Shown: positions 12,901-24,425 of the stretch, in pieces
Layout of the letters: each line of letters opens with the position of its first letter
Numbering within the stretch: the stretch's first letter is position 1
DNA from: Odontesthes bonariensis
Lineage: Eukaryota > Chordata > Actinopteri > Atheriniformes > Atherinopsidae
Reading direction: 5' to 3'
DNA: 64,000 nt
NCBI RefSeq assembly: GCF_027942865.1
Contig: NC_134525.1
Span: forward strand, 22,753,657-22,817,656
Translations under genes and position numbers: made by a program
The notes under the pieces: generated by a model
Databases searched by the model: none
What the model was told of the DNA's origin: nothing
The model's input: the letters and a program-made list of their open reading frames with translations, nothing else

Positions 12901-15900
12901 TCATGGGGAAACATTAATATTTGTTCAAATCAACAAATTACCTAATGCAGTCGCATCTGCTGCAGTTAGCTGACAGGCCACGAGGTGGAGCTCCCTCAGC
13001 GGCGGGTGAATTCTTCCGAGCAGGCTTTGCAAAGCGCCGCCCCCAACACCACTGTTCCAGGACAAATCAAGGATCTCCAAAAGAGGGACATAACTGAGAC
13101 CTTCACCTACACAAACACACCAAACAACGGCTGATATAATGACACAGACCATTAGACAGGATCCCAGACTATACAAAAAACATGGATGTAGCCACCCAGT
13201 TATAGTAACTGTATTCTATCTCATGGCCAGCAGGTGGAAGTTTCTTTGATTGGATGTTTGATTTGCGCTTATAGTCTTGCTTATTTAACATTGTGAATTA
13301 AAGTCCTATTTAGGGTTAAAAAAAATGCTCATTTATTTCATAAATGAGATGCATCAATCAACACACTGACAGTTTATTGAGTTTTTTTCTTTTAAAAGAT
13401 GCCAAGAGATATTTTCCAGTGAGTTTAAGTTTAACTAAAACCTCATGGAAGACACAACCTTGAGTTAAACACAACATAATTATATTTATACAACTAATAA
13501 AGTTCTCATGGAATTAAACATCAAGCAAAATAAGAATTGACTTACAGTAGATGTAGACTCAGTAGATGCAGTTTGTATTTTACTCCACTTTAAACAAAAA
13601 CAACCCTTACCCAGAGCGGTGATGTCATCGGCGTTCAGCCTACAACTGCAGATCCTCAGCATCTTGATCCCAACCACGTGCTGGAGGTGAGTGGTGAGCG
13701 CTGTCAGACTCCCACCAATCAGCTCGTTCCAGGAGACGTCCAGCTCTTCCAGCTGAGGGAGGAAGTGGAGCAACGTCGCTGAGGAGGGAAACCAAGAAAA
13801 ATGAAGCGGACTTGTGCTGACACTCATTTCAAAGTTTGACCAACGCCCTGCTTCTGTCACTCCACTAATATCACTCTTTACTTCATCTTTATCATATGTG
13901 CAGGTGTGATATGGAAGTGGACATCATCCATCACATTCTGAGTTGGGTCAAAGGTAAACAAAAGGTAAAAATCCTCTTCAATATAATTCAATAATAGCAT
14001 TTGGATTTTACGTGTGTGTGTTTGTACCGAGCTCCAGCAGGTCTGTGGCTGTCAGATCACCGTGGGCCAAACTGAGGCTCCTGCTGTCGGCTTTCTTTCC
14101 CAGCTTCTGCAGGAAAACACACACTCGACCCCAGCCAATGTGGCACTCACTCTCTGCCGCTGCTGCAACACCTGGAACACACACACACCTGATCTAATGA
14201 GCCAGCACCTCTTCTGCATCTTTCTGTAACTCTCAGATTGTTTCAGTAGAGGTGGCAGCTGCTGAGCTCTTGTCTCTTTTTCTTCTGTCTAAAACACGTC
14301 TAACGGTCTCTAAGATTGTATTACAGCAAACTTCATTACCTTTACGTCATGCCCTCTCCTCTCTACCTTCTTTTTCACACTACTCTTGGCTAACAAGAAG
14401 ATGGACACTCTTCTGAACGATGATGTGAATCTCTTTGAAGTTATTCTTTTTTACTTTTTAAGTATACGTTTAAGTATACCCTGAACAATTTGGCTTTGTT
14501 TTGGCTCTAGTTGTAGGATGTAACATCACCTCCATCTAAGCCCTGTACATGCACTGCTATACATGTGAAGTTGTTGTCATGCTTTAAAGCAGGGATGTCC
14601 AAAGTCTTCCTGCAGGTTTTAGATGTTTCCCACACCTGATTCAGATGAAATGGATCTCTTCAAAAGATTGTTAAGTTTTGCAAAAGCCTGCAAATGATTC
14701 ATTGATTTGTTTCAGTACATGTGCAACGCTGTGCAACCAACGCTGTGCAACCAACGCTGTGCAACCAACGCTGTGCAACCAACGCTGTGCAACCAACGCT
14801 GTGCAACGCTGTGCAACGCTGTGCAACGCTGTGCACCCTGTTTATCTTTCTGTGCCTTGGACTGAAGATGGAAGATGGCAGAGAACGTTTTTAAAGGCTG
14901 AAAACTCCCAAGATTTTGGTGTGAAATTAGATCAAAATGCCAAAAAATATATTTTTTATGAAAGTTATATATGACTAATGCTAAGTTTAAGTTATATTTT
15001 ACTAATGTGAAGTAAATGAGACGACAGAAACCTGGAAATCACCACCAATCAGAGGAAAAAACCTGCAAACTTTCATGTGTTGTGAAATAAACAATAACCC
15101 CGGGATCCCAAGCTGCCCTGAAATAACCCAACCCAGACTTTCCTCCTCACCTGGACTCTGTCCTCTGTTCTCTTTGCCCTCCGACTCTCCATTCTCAGGG
15201 ATCCCCGTCTGGCTTAAGGTTCTGGACAGGAAGCGTCCCAGCGGCTTCCTGTCTGAGGCTGATCGTTTCCTGCGGATCTGACTCATGATGACGTCCAGAG
15301 GGGAACGTCTCTGGCTGCCACCATCCAACCCCCGCTGACCATCTGAACAAACGTACAATCATTATAAAATACAGTGAGAATGATCTGAGGTAAGTCTTAA
15401 TCAAAGTTCTATTTGTTTACTTATTATTGTACATTAATACGTGCTTAAATGTATCAAATGCTATATTACAACTCCACTACAACTTAATAGATATTACCCT
15501 GATCAATGGTTGAAGTTGGCCTTAAATAATTAAACAATTATGACTAAATACATGTTTACAAGGGTTGACATTATTTAGAAGACACATGAAAATAATTCAA
15601 CTTTATCAGGAACATTTCATTTAGTTTTTATATGAATGAAAATCAGACTGAGCTACTTGAAGGAATTACAAGATTGTAGACATCCAGGCAAGACATTTTA
15701 ACTTCAGTATTTAGGAAATCAAAAAAAAGGTGCGGCTTTATGCTAAATATGATCATCACAAAAGTACCAGTGCATGGAAAACTCAGGAGAAATCTAAAGA
15801 GATATTCATCCTTCGGTGGGAGAATTCTTAGCGTCCAGGACAGAAATCCGTCTTTGCTTGCAATAAAATATGAGCGTATGATCACAAGTCATCTTACCTG

Positions 15901-15910
15901 CAGACTCCAT
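8576..15910 (-). CDS. lrrc31: Leucine-rich repeat-containing protein 31
   Basis: Ten coding exons on the minus strand join in frame to 578 aa: 15910-15898, 15342-15151, 14171-14028, 13778-13611, 13106-12942, 12826-12644, 11234-11067, 10984-10820, 9896-9741, 8958-8576. A basic, Ser-rich N-terminal part of about 115 residues is followed by seven repeated units of about 55 residues. Each has an L-x-LDVSWN-x-x-x-GG half and an L-R-x-x-x-C-x-LT-x-x-D half, for example LEELDVSWNELIGG, LEILDLSWNSGVGG, MRELDLSCNKHLSGG and LQVLDLSYNGSVGD. Mammalian LRRC31 is about 550 aa with the same repeats and a similar C-terminal LSLRP motif. Its function is poorly known; it has been linked to epithelial barrier regulation. 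Every internal exon is in phase 1-1. The first coding exon holds only 13 nt (ATG-Glu-Ser-Ala), so the start is less certain than the rest; exon 2 also contains internal methionines. Confidence 0.9.
9000..9740. other. LRRC31 last intron, AT-rich, no element seen
   Basis: The intron between the last two LRRC31 coding exons (8959-9740) is AT-rich. No repeat family or conserved block is recognised. Confidence 0.5.
9900..9946. repeat. (CA)n microsatellite at a splice acceptor
   Basis: About 23 CA units start three bases beyond the LRRC31 exon start at 9896. On the gene strand this is a (TG)n run ending in TGTCAG, so the repeat itself forms the polypyrimidine tract region of the acceptor. Confidence 0.95.
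10140..10640 (+). mobile_element. Degenerate Tc1-like transposon fragment
   Basis: The segment has the order typical of a widespread fish Tc1-like family: an end region with AAAAGTTGGGA, a part reading GGGTATAAAAGGAGCATC, then a transposase start with GGATGGGTCGTGGCTCACCA. Next come relics of a helix-turn-helix (around 10440-10500) and a region ending in CACATGGGCTCA. Frames are broken throughout. It lies in LRRC31 between exons 8 and 9, opposite to the gene. Confidence 0.6.
11615..12455 (-). mobile_element. Internally deleted Tc1-like transposon with both ends
   Basis: Both ends share long inverted repeats: CTGGTCCTTACCAGGTCTTA on the left pairs with CTGGTCTTCACCAGGTCCTA read from the right. 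These continue into an inner repeat containing CAGATGAACAACACATGAC. Between them, on the minus strand, is the N-terminal Tc1 transposase region (bipartite helix-turn-helix, with sequence like GKTSEMILEKLSINLGRVI in a shifted frame). The catalytic part is missing, so the roughly 840-bp element is non-autonomous. A sister copy lies at 31.08-31.57 kb. Confidence 0.75.
13107..13610. other. LRRC31 intron, no element seen
   Basis: Simple AT-rich intron sequence between the exons at 12942-13106 and 13611-13778. No repeats were recognised. Confidence 0.4.
14721..14835 (+). repeat. GTGCAACGCT minisatellite
   Basis: Tandem array of a 14-base unit (AACGCTGTGCAACC), about six copies, passing into a 10-base unit (GTGCAACGCT), about four copies. 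It lies in the LRRC31 intron between exons 2 and 3. There are no spacers, so it is not a CRISPR array. Confidence 0.9.
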
Positions 15911-17150
15911 GGGGGTTTGAAGTCAAAAGAGAAACAAGAGGTGAAAGAAAATATGAAAGAGTGAGTGTTTTTAATCAATTGCACGAGGAGGCGACTCGTT
16001 CTCGGTTTGTCTGGAAAATAAAGTAAAAATGAAAAAAACAGGAGATCAGATCACCTCACCACAACTCACTGTACAGTTTGCGCGTATGCAGATATAGGAT
16101 TCAATAACTTAATTAAGCACTGTCTAAATCACCTTTTCCTCTCGGTGCTTGTACACCTGCCCGACGTCTTGTCCCGTGCTCGTCAGGTGCCTGAGCCCGG
16201 AAGTGCCACCACACCTTCAGTACATGAAGGTGTGTAAATAAAGTATTTTTCTATTCTATTCTATGACCATCGCTTTGCTCTGGCATCAGTATTACGGGCC
16301 ATTAAAAGGCAAATGTTGATTTAACTTCTTAACCAATGCTGCGATTGTGACTGACAGAAGAAAATCTAAGAATATATATATTTTAAATAAAACTATATTT
16401 ACTGTACAATAACTGTACACTTTCGTTAAACTTTGCTCCTAAAATAAAACAGCATTTATTTACTACATACCTTGTTTAGAATAAATTCAAATCGACTGAT
16501 TTATAGATTGAAACTGTTTTTTATAGTCTTACACAATAGCAGCAAGATTTTCTGTTAGGGGTTATAACCTGTTCTATAGCTTATATCTTGCAACTTTAAA
16601 TATGCCGAATTAGCCTTGAGCCGTTTCCTTTTGTTGTGTACCATCTTGTGTACCATCAGAGGTATTGATAGCCGTCACTCGATTAACAAAATGATAAATG
16701 CTGTGGAATTTCAGGGGAGTTCTGCGTCATTTCAATTCAGTCTAGCTGCTGTACTTTTCCCTCGCGATTATGAGAAAACTATCATATAATCAGAATCGCG
16801 AAGGGGACTGCGCATTGAAATCGGATAATCACGAGTTTTAACTACTAACAGCTATTTCGGAATTGACAAACCAAGATTTTAGTCAATATTGGCCAAAAGC
16901 CCGCAATGCAACAATTGTATCCATGGCAACAATACACTTCATGTTTCTCGGGAAAATTCGCGCGTTTTAAACTGTTTGGCCGTTGTACCTTCAGCTGCTT
17001 CCCTTTATTATGTACCAGAGCCTTATAAAGAGGTTGACTTAACCATTTGCCACTTAAATTAAGGAAAATTACAGCTATAATAAGCTATAATTACAGTTAA
17101 CATTCAAACAGACAGGAAAATAAGATGCAACAATGAGACATCAAGGACAA
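15911..17150. other. Intergenic gap upstream of LRRC31 and downstream of EIF2S3
   Basis: It should hold the LRRC31 promoter and 5' UTR and the end of EIF2S3. A LINE-tail-like stretch, AATAAAGTATTTTTCTATTC, lies at about 16237-16256. A near-match to an RFX X-box, GTATCCATGGCAAC, lies at 16917-16930 about 1 kb upstream of the LRRC31 start. No exon is recognisable. This is also the junction between the two synteny blocks. Confidence 0.5.
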
Positions 17151-17167
17151 GAAAGTTCCTTCCAAAT

Positions 17168-17177
17168 TTATTTTATT
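17168..17177 (-). terminator. Poly(A) signal of EIF2S3
   Basis: TTTATTTTAT in this stretch reads as overlapping AATAAA-type signals on the minus strand, about 315 bases after the EIF2S3 stop codon. Confidence 0.55.
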
Positions 17178-17491
17178 AGATTTGAAATCTGTTGAAACCT
17201 CTGCACTGAATAGACTCCTGGTGTCTGCAGGACTGTTATGAAAGTCTAAAGAACTTCCTCTACTCCTGGGCCCTCCTTTATCTCCAGCAGGAGGTAGATC
17301 AGTTGCATGCCACCCTTGAGTGCCGCTGCAGAGAAAACAGTGTAGACAAGAAGGAGGAAGCGTCTTTAAACCTGTGAAATGTCCGTGCTGTGTTCTCTTT
17401 CTTCGTCCTCTATGTGAGAAAAATAAAAATAAAAATAGCCTAGAGGAGTCGGATGGTTGTGTTGTCCGGCTGATGTTCTGGTTTGGTATTC

Positions 17492-18959
17492 TCAGTCGTC
17501 GTCCACTGTGGGTGTGATGGTCACGCCTCTCCTGATCTGTCCCCAACCAATCAGACTGAGAAAAATAAAAATAGATCGATTACATATTCTGATGGCACCT
17601 GGACACATTGGTTAATATTCTGGGAAAGTTTCCGTCTTTATTCTCACCGCCAGTGTTTCTCCACACGTCGACTCAGAGCGATCTTCTCTCCGACCTCTGT
17701 GCACACAGGATTGGTGAGGACGATCTTGGCCAGATCAGCCTTGACGGCGCTGACACGGCCGCCCGTCGACAGCGAGCCGATGTTCACCATCAGCACCTCG
17801 TTCTTGGACAGTTTCTGCACCTGCAAAACGGGAAAAACGACAGAAGCTGTTTAACACAATCAGGCCAGACAAGTTCAACACCTTCAAACAGAAGCCCCTT
17901 TCACACTGCGACCCGCTACCTTAGCGGGTCCAAATTGCACCTTCGACCCGCGTCGAGCAATGTGAACGCTTGGCGTGTCAGGGTGACCCGTGTCGCCTGA
18001 AGCCGAGTTCAGGGGGCGTTGCCTAGTGGCAGAGCGTCACACGAAACACATAAAATGCTGGGCGTGTACAATGACGTAGGCACAAGCCATGCGCCGGAGG
18101 TAGGGTTAAATACACCTGTCTGCATCAAATTTTTCAAACAAACTATGGCGGGACACCTTGAGAACTCGTTTTTGCAATGCAGTTCATGGAGATGTTACTT
18201 TACGGTGCGTCTTGCTGCGTGGGAAACCGAGCTCTCCCATCTTTCTCGCCAGCCCTTCCAGCAGATGTCCATCTTTCACCGTCCCCGACATGTGGCGGTA
18301 AATAACGTCCTCTGCTCGGGGGCTGAGGAGCTCGCGGACCTCCTTGTCTCCCCAGTTGGCCATATTAAAAAATGTCTCGAACTTGATGTAGGCTAAAACA
18401 GAGTAAAACTTGTCCTCACCTGTCGCTGTTGTTCTGAATCAGCTGTCCATTCTGTCTTTTAAACTCCTCACGTCACGCCCACGTCCGACCCGCGTCGATT
18501 GCGTTCACATCAAACTCGGCTCGGCAAAAAGACTAGGGTCCGACGCGGGTCGAAAGGCGAGTCGAGTTGACGCGGCAGCCCGGGTCGGCAGTGTGAACAC
18601 AACAGCGGACACGCTAAATTCGCGAATTAAACGCGGGTTATTCGGCAGTGTGAAAGGGGCTAGATATTCTTCTCTCATCGCTCAAAGGGATTTGGACTAC
18701 ATTTCCCATGATGCACAGCTCACCTTGGCAGCCTTCTTGTCTCCCTCTGTGCGGACTCCCAACAGCCGTCTGAGCAAGAAATAAGAAATCTCCAGCTCGG
18801 TGAAGATGTCAGGCAGCGCTCCGACGGCGCCCAGCACCTGACCGACCATACGGTCCGCCCGGCACAGCGTCGGGTCGATCTTCGTGCCCACACCTGCGCA
18901 AACACACATTTCACTGACGGTTTTACTTCACACACACACTTCACATTTTTCTCTTTAAA

Positions 18960-19000
<41 letters not shown>

Positions 19001-22000
19001 CAAGCTTTCCAGACACTGAACATGATACTGTTTTCAGTACATATGTCTTCAAGTCCACTGGAACTCTTTAGATTTGAACCTCGGAACCAGATCCAAACTT
19101 GGGAAAAAAAAAACAGTTCTTTCTTTTCTAACCGACAAAGCTCCTTTATGGAGACCAACATGTTAAAAATACAGAGCGTCTGTTTAATTCATGATAAAAA
19201 ATGAGCTTCAGTGTGGTTGTGAAGTGGAAGAGCCTGACCTCAGTGTTCTGCTGTGTAATGTTTTATATCTCCGGTCGGATTTGTGCCCAATGTGCCAAAC
19301 AGAGCAGCATTTACAAAACCCCGTCTTCGGCTGAATTTATAACCACTGCTGGGTGTTTTAATATATAACGTTTAAAGCGACATGTTGACGCAGCTCTGTA
19401 GTGGCAGTTCTCAGTTACAGCCGACTGGGAACTAGCTCCAGCACCAGCCCTGAAACAGCACCTGGCCGAAAAGCTTTAGTTTACTCTGATTATGCATCTA
19501 AATATAAAGTTTTTGTGGAAACATTTAAGCTTCACTGCCCTCTTTTAACACAAGCTCAGGGTAGATCCACGGCTCTGTGTGCTTCTTCCTTAAGAGACTA
19601 AAAACGTGGAGATGAAGCTAAATGAGAGCAGAGCATGTCTCACCGATGAGGCCTCCGGGTGCAGCGTACTGCAGGTCGTTGTGCTCCGCGAACAGAGACA
19701 CGATCTTGGAGAAGATGGGTTTGCACATTAGCTTTCCTTCCTGGTCTTTGGAGACGATGCCGGGCCGCACCTCGATCTCCTGACCCACCTGGAGGTCACA
19801 CAGAGGAGAGGACCACACGTGAATCGATTTGAGGTGTCGGTGTTTGTTGTTTCAGTTCAAAACGAGCAGGTCAAAATTCTCACCTTCAGCACGCCCTTCA
19901 GGATACTTCCCCCGGCCACTCCCCCCTTCAGGTCATCGACTTCACAGCCGGGCTTGTTCACATCAAAAGATCTGATGACTGAAACAACAGATATGAGATG
20001 TTAAACTACAATAACCTTCACAGAGCAAATAAGTGATGAAAGACTTAAAACGTGTTTCTTCGTACCGATGAGTCTGGGCTCGGAGATGAAGTCTCTGACG
20101 GGTACAGGAATCTTTTTGACGATGTACTCACAAACCACCTCGATGTTGTACTTCAGCTGGGCTGAGATGGGAATGATGGGGGCGCCCTCGGCCACCGTGC
20201 CTGCCGGGGAAACATTTAGTTAGAGCAGAGATTCCCAAAGTGGACACTAAACATTTCAAGATGGAACCGAAAAAAAAGCCATAAACCTCCTGATAAAGCT
20301 CAGTCTCAACAGTTGGAACGACTAAAAGCAACTAAAATGTCAAAAAGCTTAACAGAGAGGTTTGGGCTGCTTGTCGAAGGTGGTCACCATAGCAACATGC
20401 ACTGCCTGGCAAAAGAAAATAATGGTCCGGACGTATTCTAAGATGACAACGGGGTAAAAGTGGGACATTTTCACCCGTGGAATGACTTCTTTTAAACCCC
20501 ACCGAGAATCTCTGGGAGAAGACTACACAGCGATCCGACTCTTCATCATCAGTACAAGATCTTGGTGTAAAATGAATGCAGCTCTGAATAGAAATTCATC
20601 TGTTATCTGATTATGAGGTATGAGGTTATAAAAACGTTGCCATGGCAAATGTGCTCCAGAAGACTGCTTTAGTTGATGGACGAGCTTCTCTCGAGGTCAG
20701 GTTCGAGATAACTCACCCTGCACGAAGGCGAGGATCTGCTCGTACTGCTCTTTGGCCTGGCTCTCCTTCACCAGGTCGATCTTATTCTGGAGGATGAGGA
20801 TGTGTTTCAGCTTCATGATCTCTATGGCAGCCAGATGCTCTGACGTCTGAGGCTGAGGACACGACTCATTCCCCGCTGGAAGGACAAAGGACAAAGAATT
20901 CAATCTGCCTCCTGTTATCTGACTAGAGTCCGATCTTTGATACGGGTCGTTTGGTGTTCGACTTCAGTTCTCAGAGCCAATAGCAGCAGTGATGCTGACT
21001 TTAATCTAGATTCTTGTGTTTATTTAATTAGATACTGAAAATATAGGAACAAAACTTTGGCATATTGGAGACAAAGTGGCAGCTTGGATGTTCGTCATAA
21101 ATACTCTGAGATTTTTCCCAAAGTGACTTTAGATTACAACAGTATTCCCAAACTATTAAGACAAAACAATGTTTTAGTAGTGTAAATAAGCATCAGTACA
21201 TGACCCATAGAGTCACTACGGACACATTGTTGGGACATAAAGCAAGTTGAGTAAAACACTCATTGAATCAATCAGAGATTTACCAATAAGCAGGAGGGCG
21301 GCGTCCATGACTGCAGCTCCGTTCAACATGGTTGCCATCAAAATGTCGTGACCAGGACAGTCAACAAATGACACGTGTCTGTCAGAAGAAGAAGAAGAAG
21401 AAAATGTCTTTATTTGGGTTACAACGAACAATTATTTTACTCTCCATAGTAGTTTTGTCTGTGAAATGTGAGAAACTTTCCAAGACTTTAAGATATTTAG
21501 TTTACTACAAATAAAAAGAGGAAAAGTTTGCCGTTGTTTATGTCAAACAGTTTCTAAACTACTTGGAAACTGCTCCCCTTTTCTTCCCAGTCGTACCTGA
21601 CCAGTTTAAAGCTGCCCTTGGTGCCAGGGATATCTGTGGGAAACTCATCAGGAGTGCTGCTGCCACATGACCTGTAGCATTCTGGCCTGGGACAGCTGGG
21701 TTCGTCCAGCTTGTAGACCTAAAACATGTGGGAACACAGACATGGAGGTGAGGATTAGCTTCTGGAAATCCTTATATGTGCGAGTCCACTCAAAAGCCAA
21801 GTTCAGACTACAAGATTTTAAACCTGAACAAATGACACACATCTGAGGTAAACAAGAGTCACGAATCGCTACATGTGAACGCTTTACAGACGGGATCTGC
21901 GAGGCTGGCTGGACTCGTCCCAATCTGATCTAATATCCATCTTGCTCGATGTTCTGGAACAGTCAGCGGGGTGGAAAACAAGACACACGATGGAGAGCGC

Positions 22001-24387
22001 GGTGAATAAACTGGTCTGTTCAGGAAACTGAGCAGCTTTTGGTTAATTGTTGGTGAGAACAACCATGACTGACATTTCCACTGTGTAAACTCATTCCAGA
22101 GAGATTGAGAGATCTATGATAAGAAGCTGCCAGTTCTCCACAACAACCAGGAGCCACTTGTATTTTGTAGAATTGAATATTAATGACAGGAGAAAGACTT
22201 GTGTGCACGACACCTGAAACAGAGACACGAGTATGTATAACAGAATGTGACCAACCATCATAGATCGCATCACAACTCCAAACACAAGACAAGCGCTTCT
22301 GAATGTGGACAACACGACAACCAGATGACCATTTTATCTACAAACCTTTACTTGGATCATCCTGATATTTAAATTATCTTAAAGAGACCACCTCACCTTT
22401 TCATTTGGTCTCGAGCTGAAACCTTTTTTTCCAATAATCCTCACTGATGAGCAGTTCCCTAAAGGCTACACAGCTGTTTGGTCCCGACACACAGAGGAAA
22501 GTGGAAATACTTGCTTTGAGTCGATTTTCAAATGTTCTTTGATCACAATCATTCAAGATATTCTCTCAACCATGTCTCTCCCTAAAAGAAATGATACTTC
22601 ACCACTGTCCTTTCAGGTTTTAATAATGTGTTGGACAGTTCTCAACCCAGCTTGAGCAGCTTCAGACACCTTCTTCATTTTTCTTTTTACATTAAAGGTG
22701 GGGTCTGTGTGCACCCACTAAAATAGAATGTTTGGAAAAAAAAAACGAAATATTTTAGTCCATTGTAGAGGGTGTAGCAAGAGGAAATGTCTGACCAATA
22801 GAAGTAATGATGAGAGTTACTTCTATTGGATTCTGACATGCCAATCAACCGTCAGCCCCCCTCACCCCTCCCCCCTGCGCGTTCACAGACTCGTGACTCG
22901 TTCATGTGTTTTGAAGGCGTGGTTTCGAGGGGTGGGCTGAAGGGAGAGGCAAAGTTGTGTATTTTCAAAAATATAGCTTGCAGGAACCGTTTTTCCAAGA
23001 TCTCATACCCCATCTTTTATTATACTCTTCTGAACGAGTGTACCAGCTTTACAATGACCTCAATTTGTAACACAGCTCTCTCACTGAATGGCACATCACT
23101 CATGACACTTTGTGTTGCTGGAAGAACAATACTAAAAAATATCAGAATACTCTTAAATCTACATCAGATCAAGACATGTTGTGCCATTTAGTGTTTTCTG
23201 ATATGGTGGGTGTAATCCAATCCAAAAAAGCTCCAAATCATTTACTTATTCTAAGAATTACGCAGTATAAACGCAACTTTGGTGATTGTAGAACTTCCAG
23301 AAATATACAGGGGGCTTTGTAACCTTTTAAAACAATGAAAGGGGCAGCAGTTAGCCAGAAACAGCTCCACTCACCTTGGCGTTAGCATATCCTAGCTTGA
23401 TGGTGATGTTTCTCTCCAACTCGTTCTTGAACCTGACGGTGTGCACGCCAGAAATGGCCTTCACTACTGTGGATTTTCCATGGGCCACGTGACCAATGGT
23501 GCCTGAGAGCAAGAAGGAAGAAGACCGGAGTCAAAACAGAGCCGTCCATTTTAACTTGCACAGAGTCTCCAAAACTGATCAATATGAGTTCCATACCAAT
23601 ATTGATGGTAGCCTGTCTGCTGATGATCTCCGGAGAGAGCGGCGTCAAGGTCGACACATTCTGCCGAGAGCAAACTCAAAATCAGACAAAACATACAATA
23701 AAAACAACACGGGCAGCCAGCCTGTGTTTAATCCTGGAGGTGAATAGGGACAAAGAGAGGCAGCACATTGACACAAGTGACTCTGTACGGCTCATAAAAC
23801 ACAACAATTCAACATTAAAATGGTTAAAACGGTTGCCTCCTGCCAGTGGATATACACAACTAACCTTAACAACATTACAATACAAATACTTTTGTTACGC
23901 GAGTGTGAAAATGAGCTAATAAATTTCCTATCAGCTTTAAATGTTTAGACTGCAAACTTTTTGCCATCTATGAAAATGTATCCGGAGGACTAAATATCAG
24001 ACTTAGTGTCGTATTTACAATCTACAAAACGTTCATAACATTAATTTGATGCTATCCAGGCTAAGCTTTTGATAGCAAAATGACAAATACAGTCTCCCAA
24101 GGAGTTTGTCAAAAAAAAACAAAGAGTTATCATACAACTTTCTCAGCTTCTTTTATATTTAATCTATAATTAATCTCACATTTTAAACACCAAAGCTCCT
24201 AAATGACAAAACTAATGTTCTGCTAACCTAATTTTCTGTCCTTGTAAGCAAACCCCAATAACACTTTGTTCATTACCATGCAGCATTACTATATTAACCA
24301 CATACAACTATGTTCCAGGTGATACAAGTCCTGCACTATTTTAATCACATTTTAGCAGTTTCAAATAAATATTTAAAGGAGTGTATG

Positions 24388-24425
<38 letters not shown>

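Noticed and set aside
14721-14835. CRISPR-like repeat array
   Set aside because: Units are contiguous without spacers, in a vertebrate intron; it is a minisatellite.
14970-14978. TATGACTAA, identical to the core of a reported polyamine-responsive element of SAT1
   Set aside because: It lies in an LRRC31 intron 40 kb from SAT1; a chance match.
17097-17546. 149-aa minus-strand open frame
   Set aside because: It is the last EIF2S3 exon read in a wrong frame plus 3' UTR; the true frame gives the conserved C-terminus.
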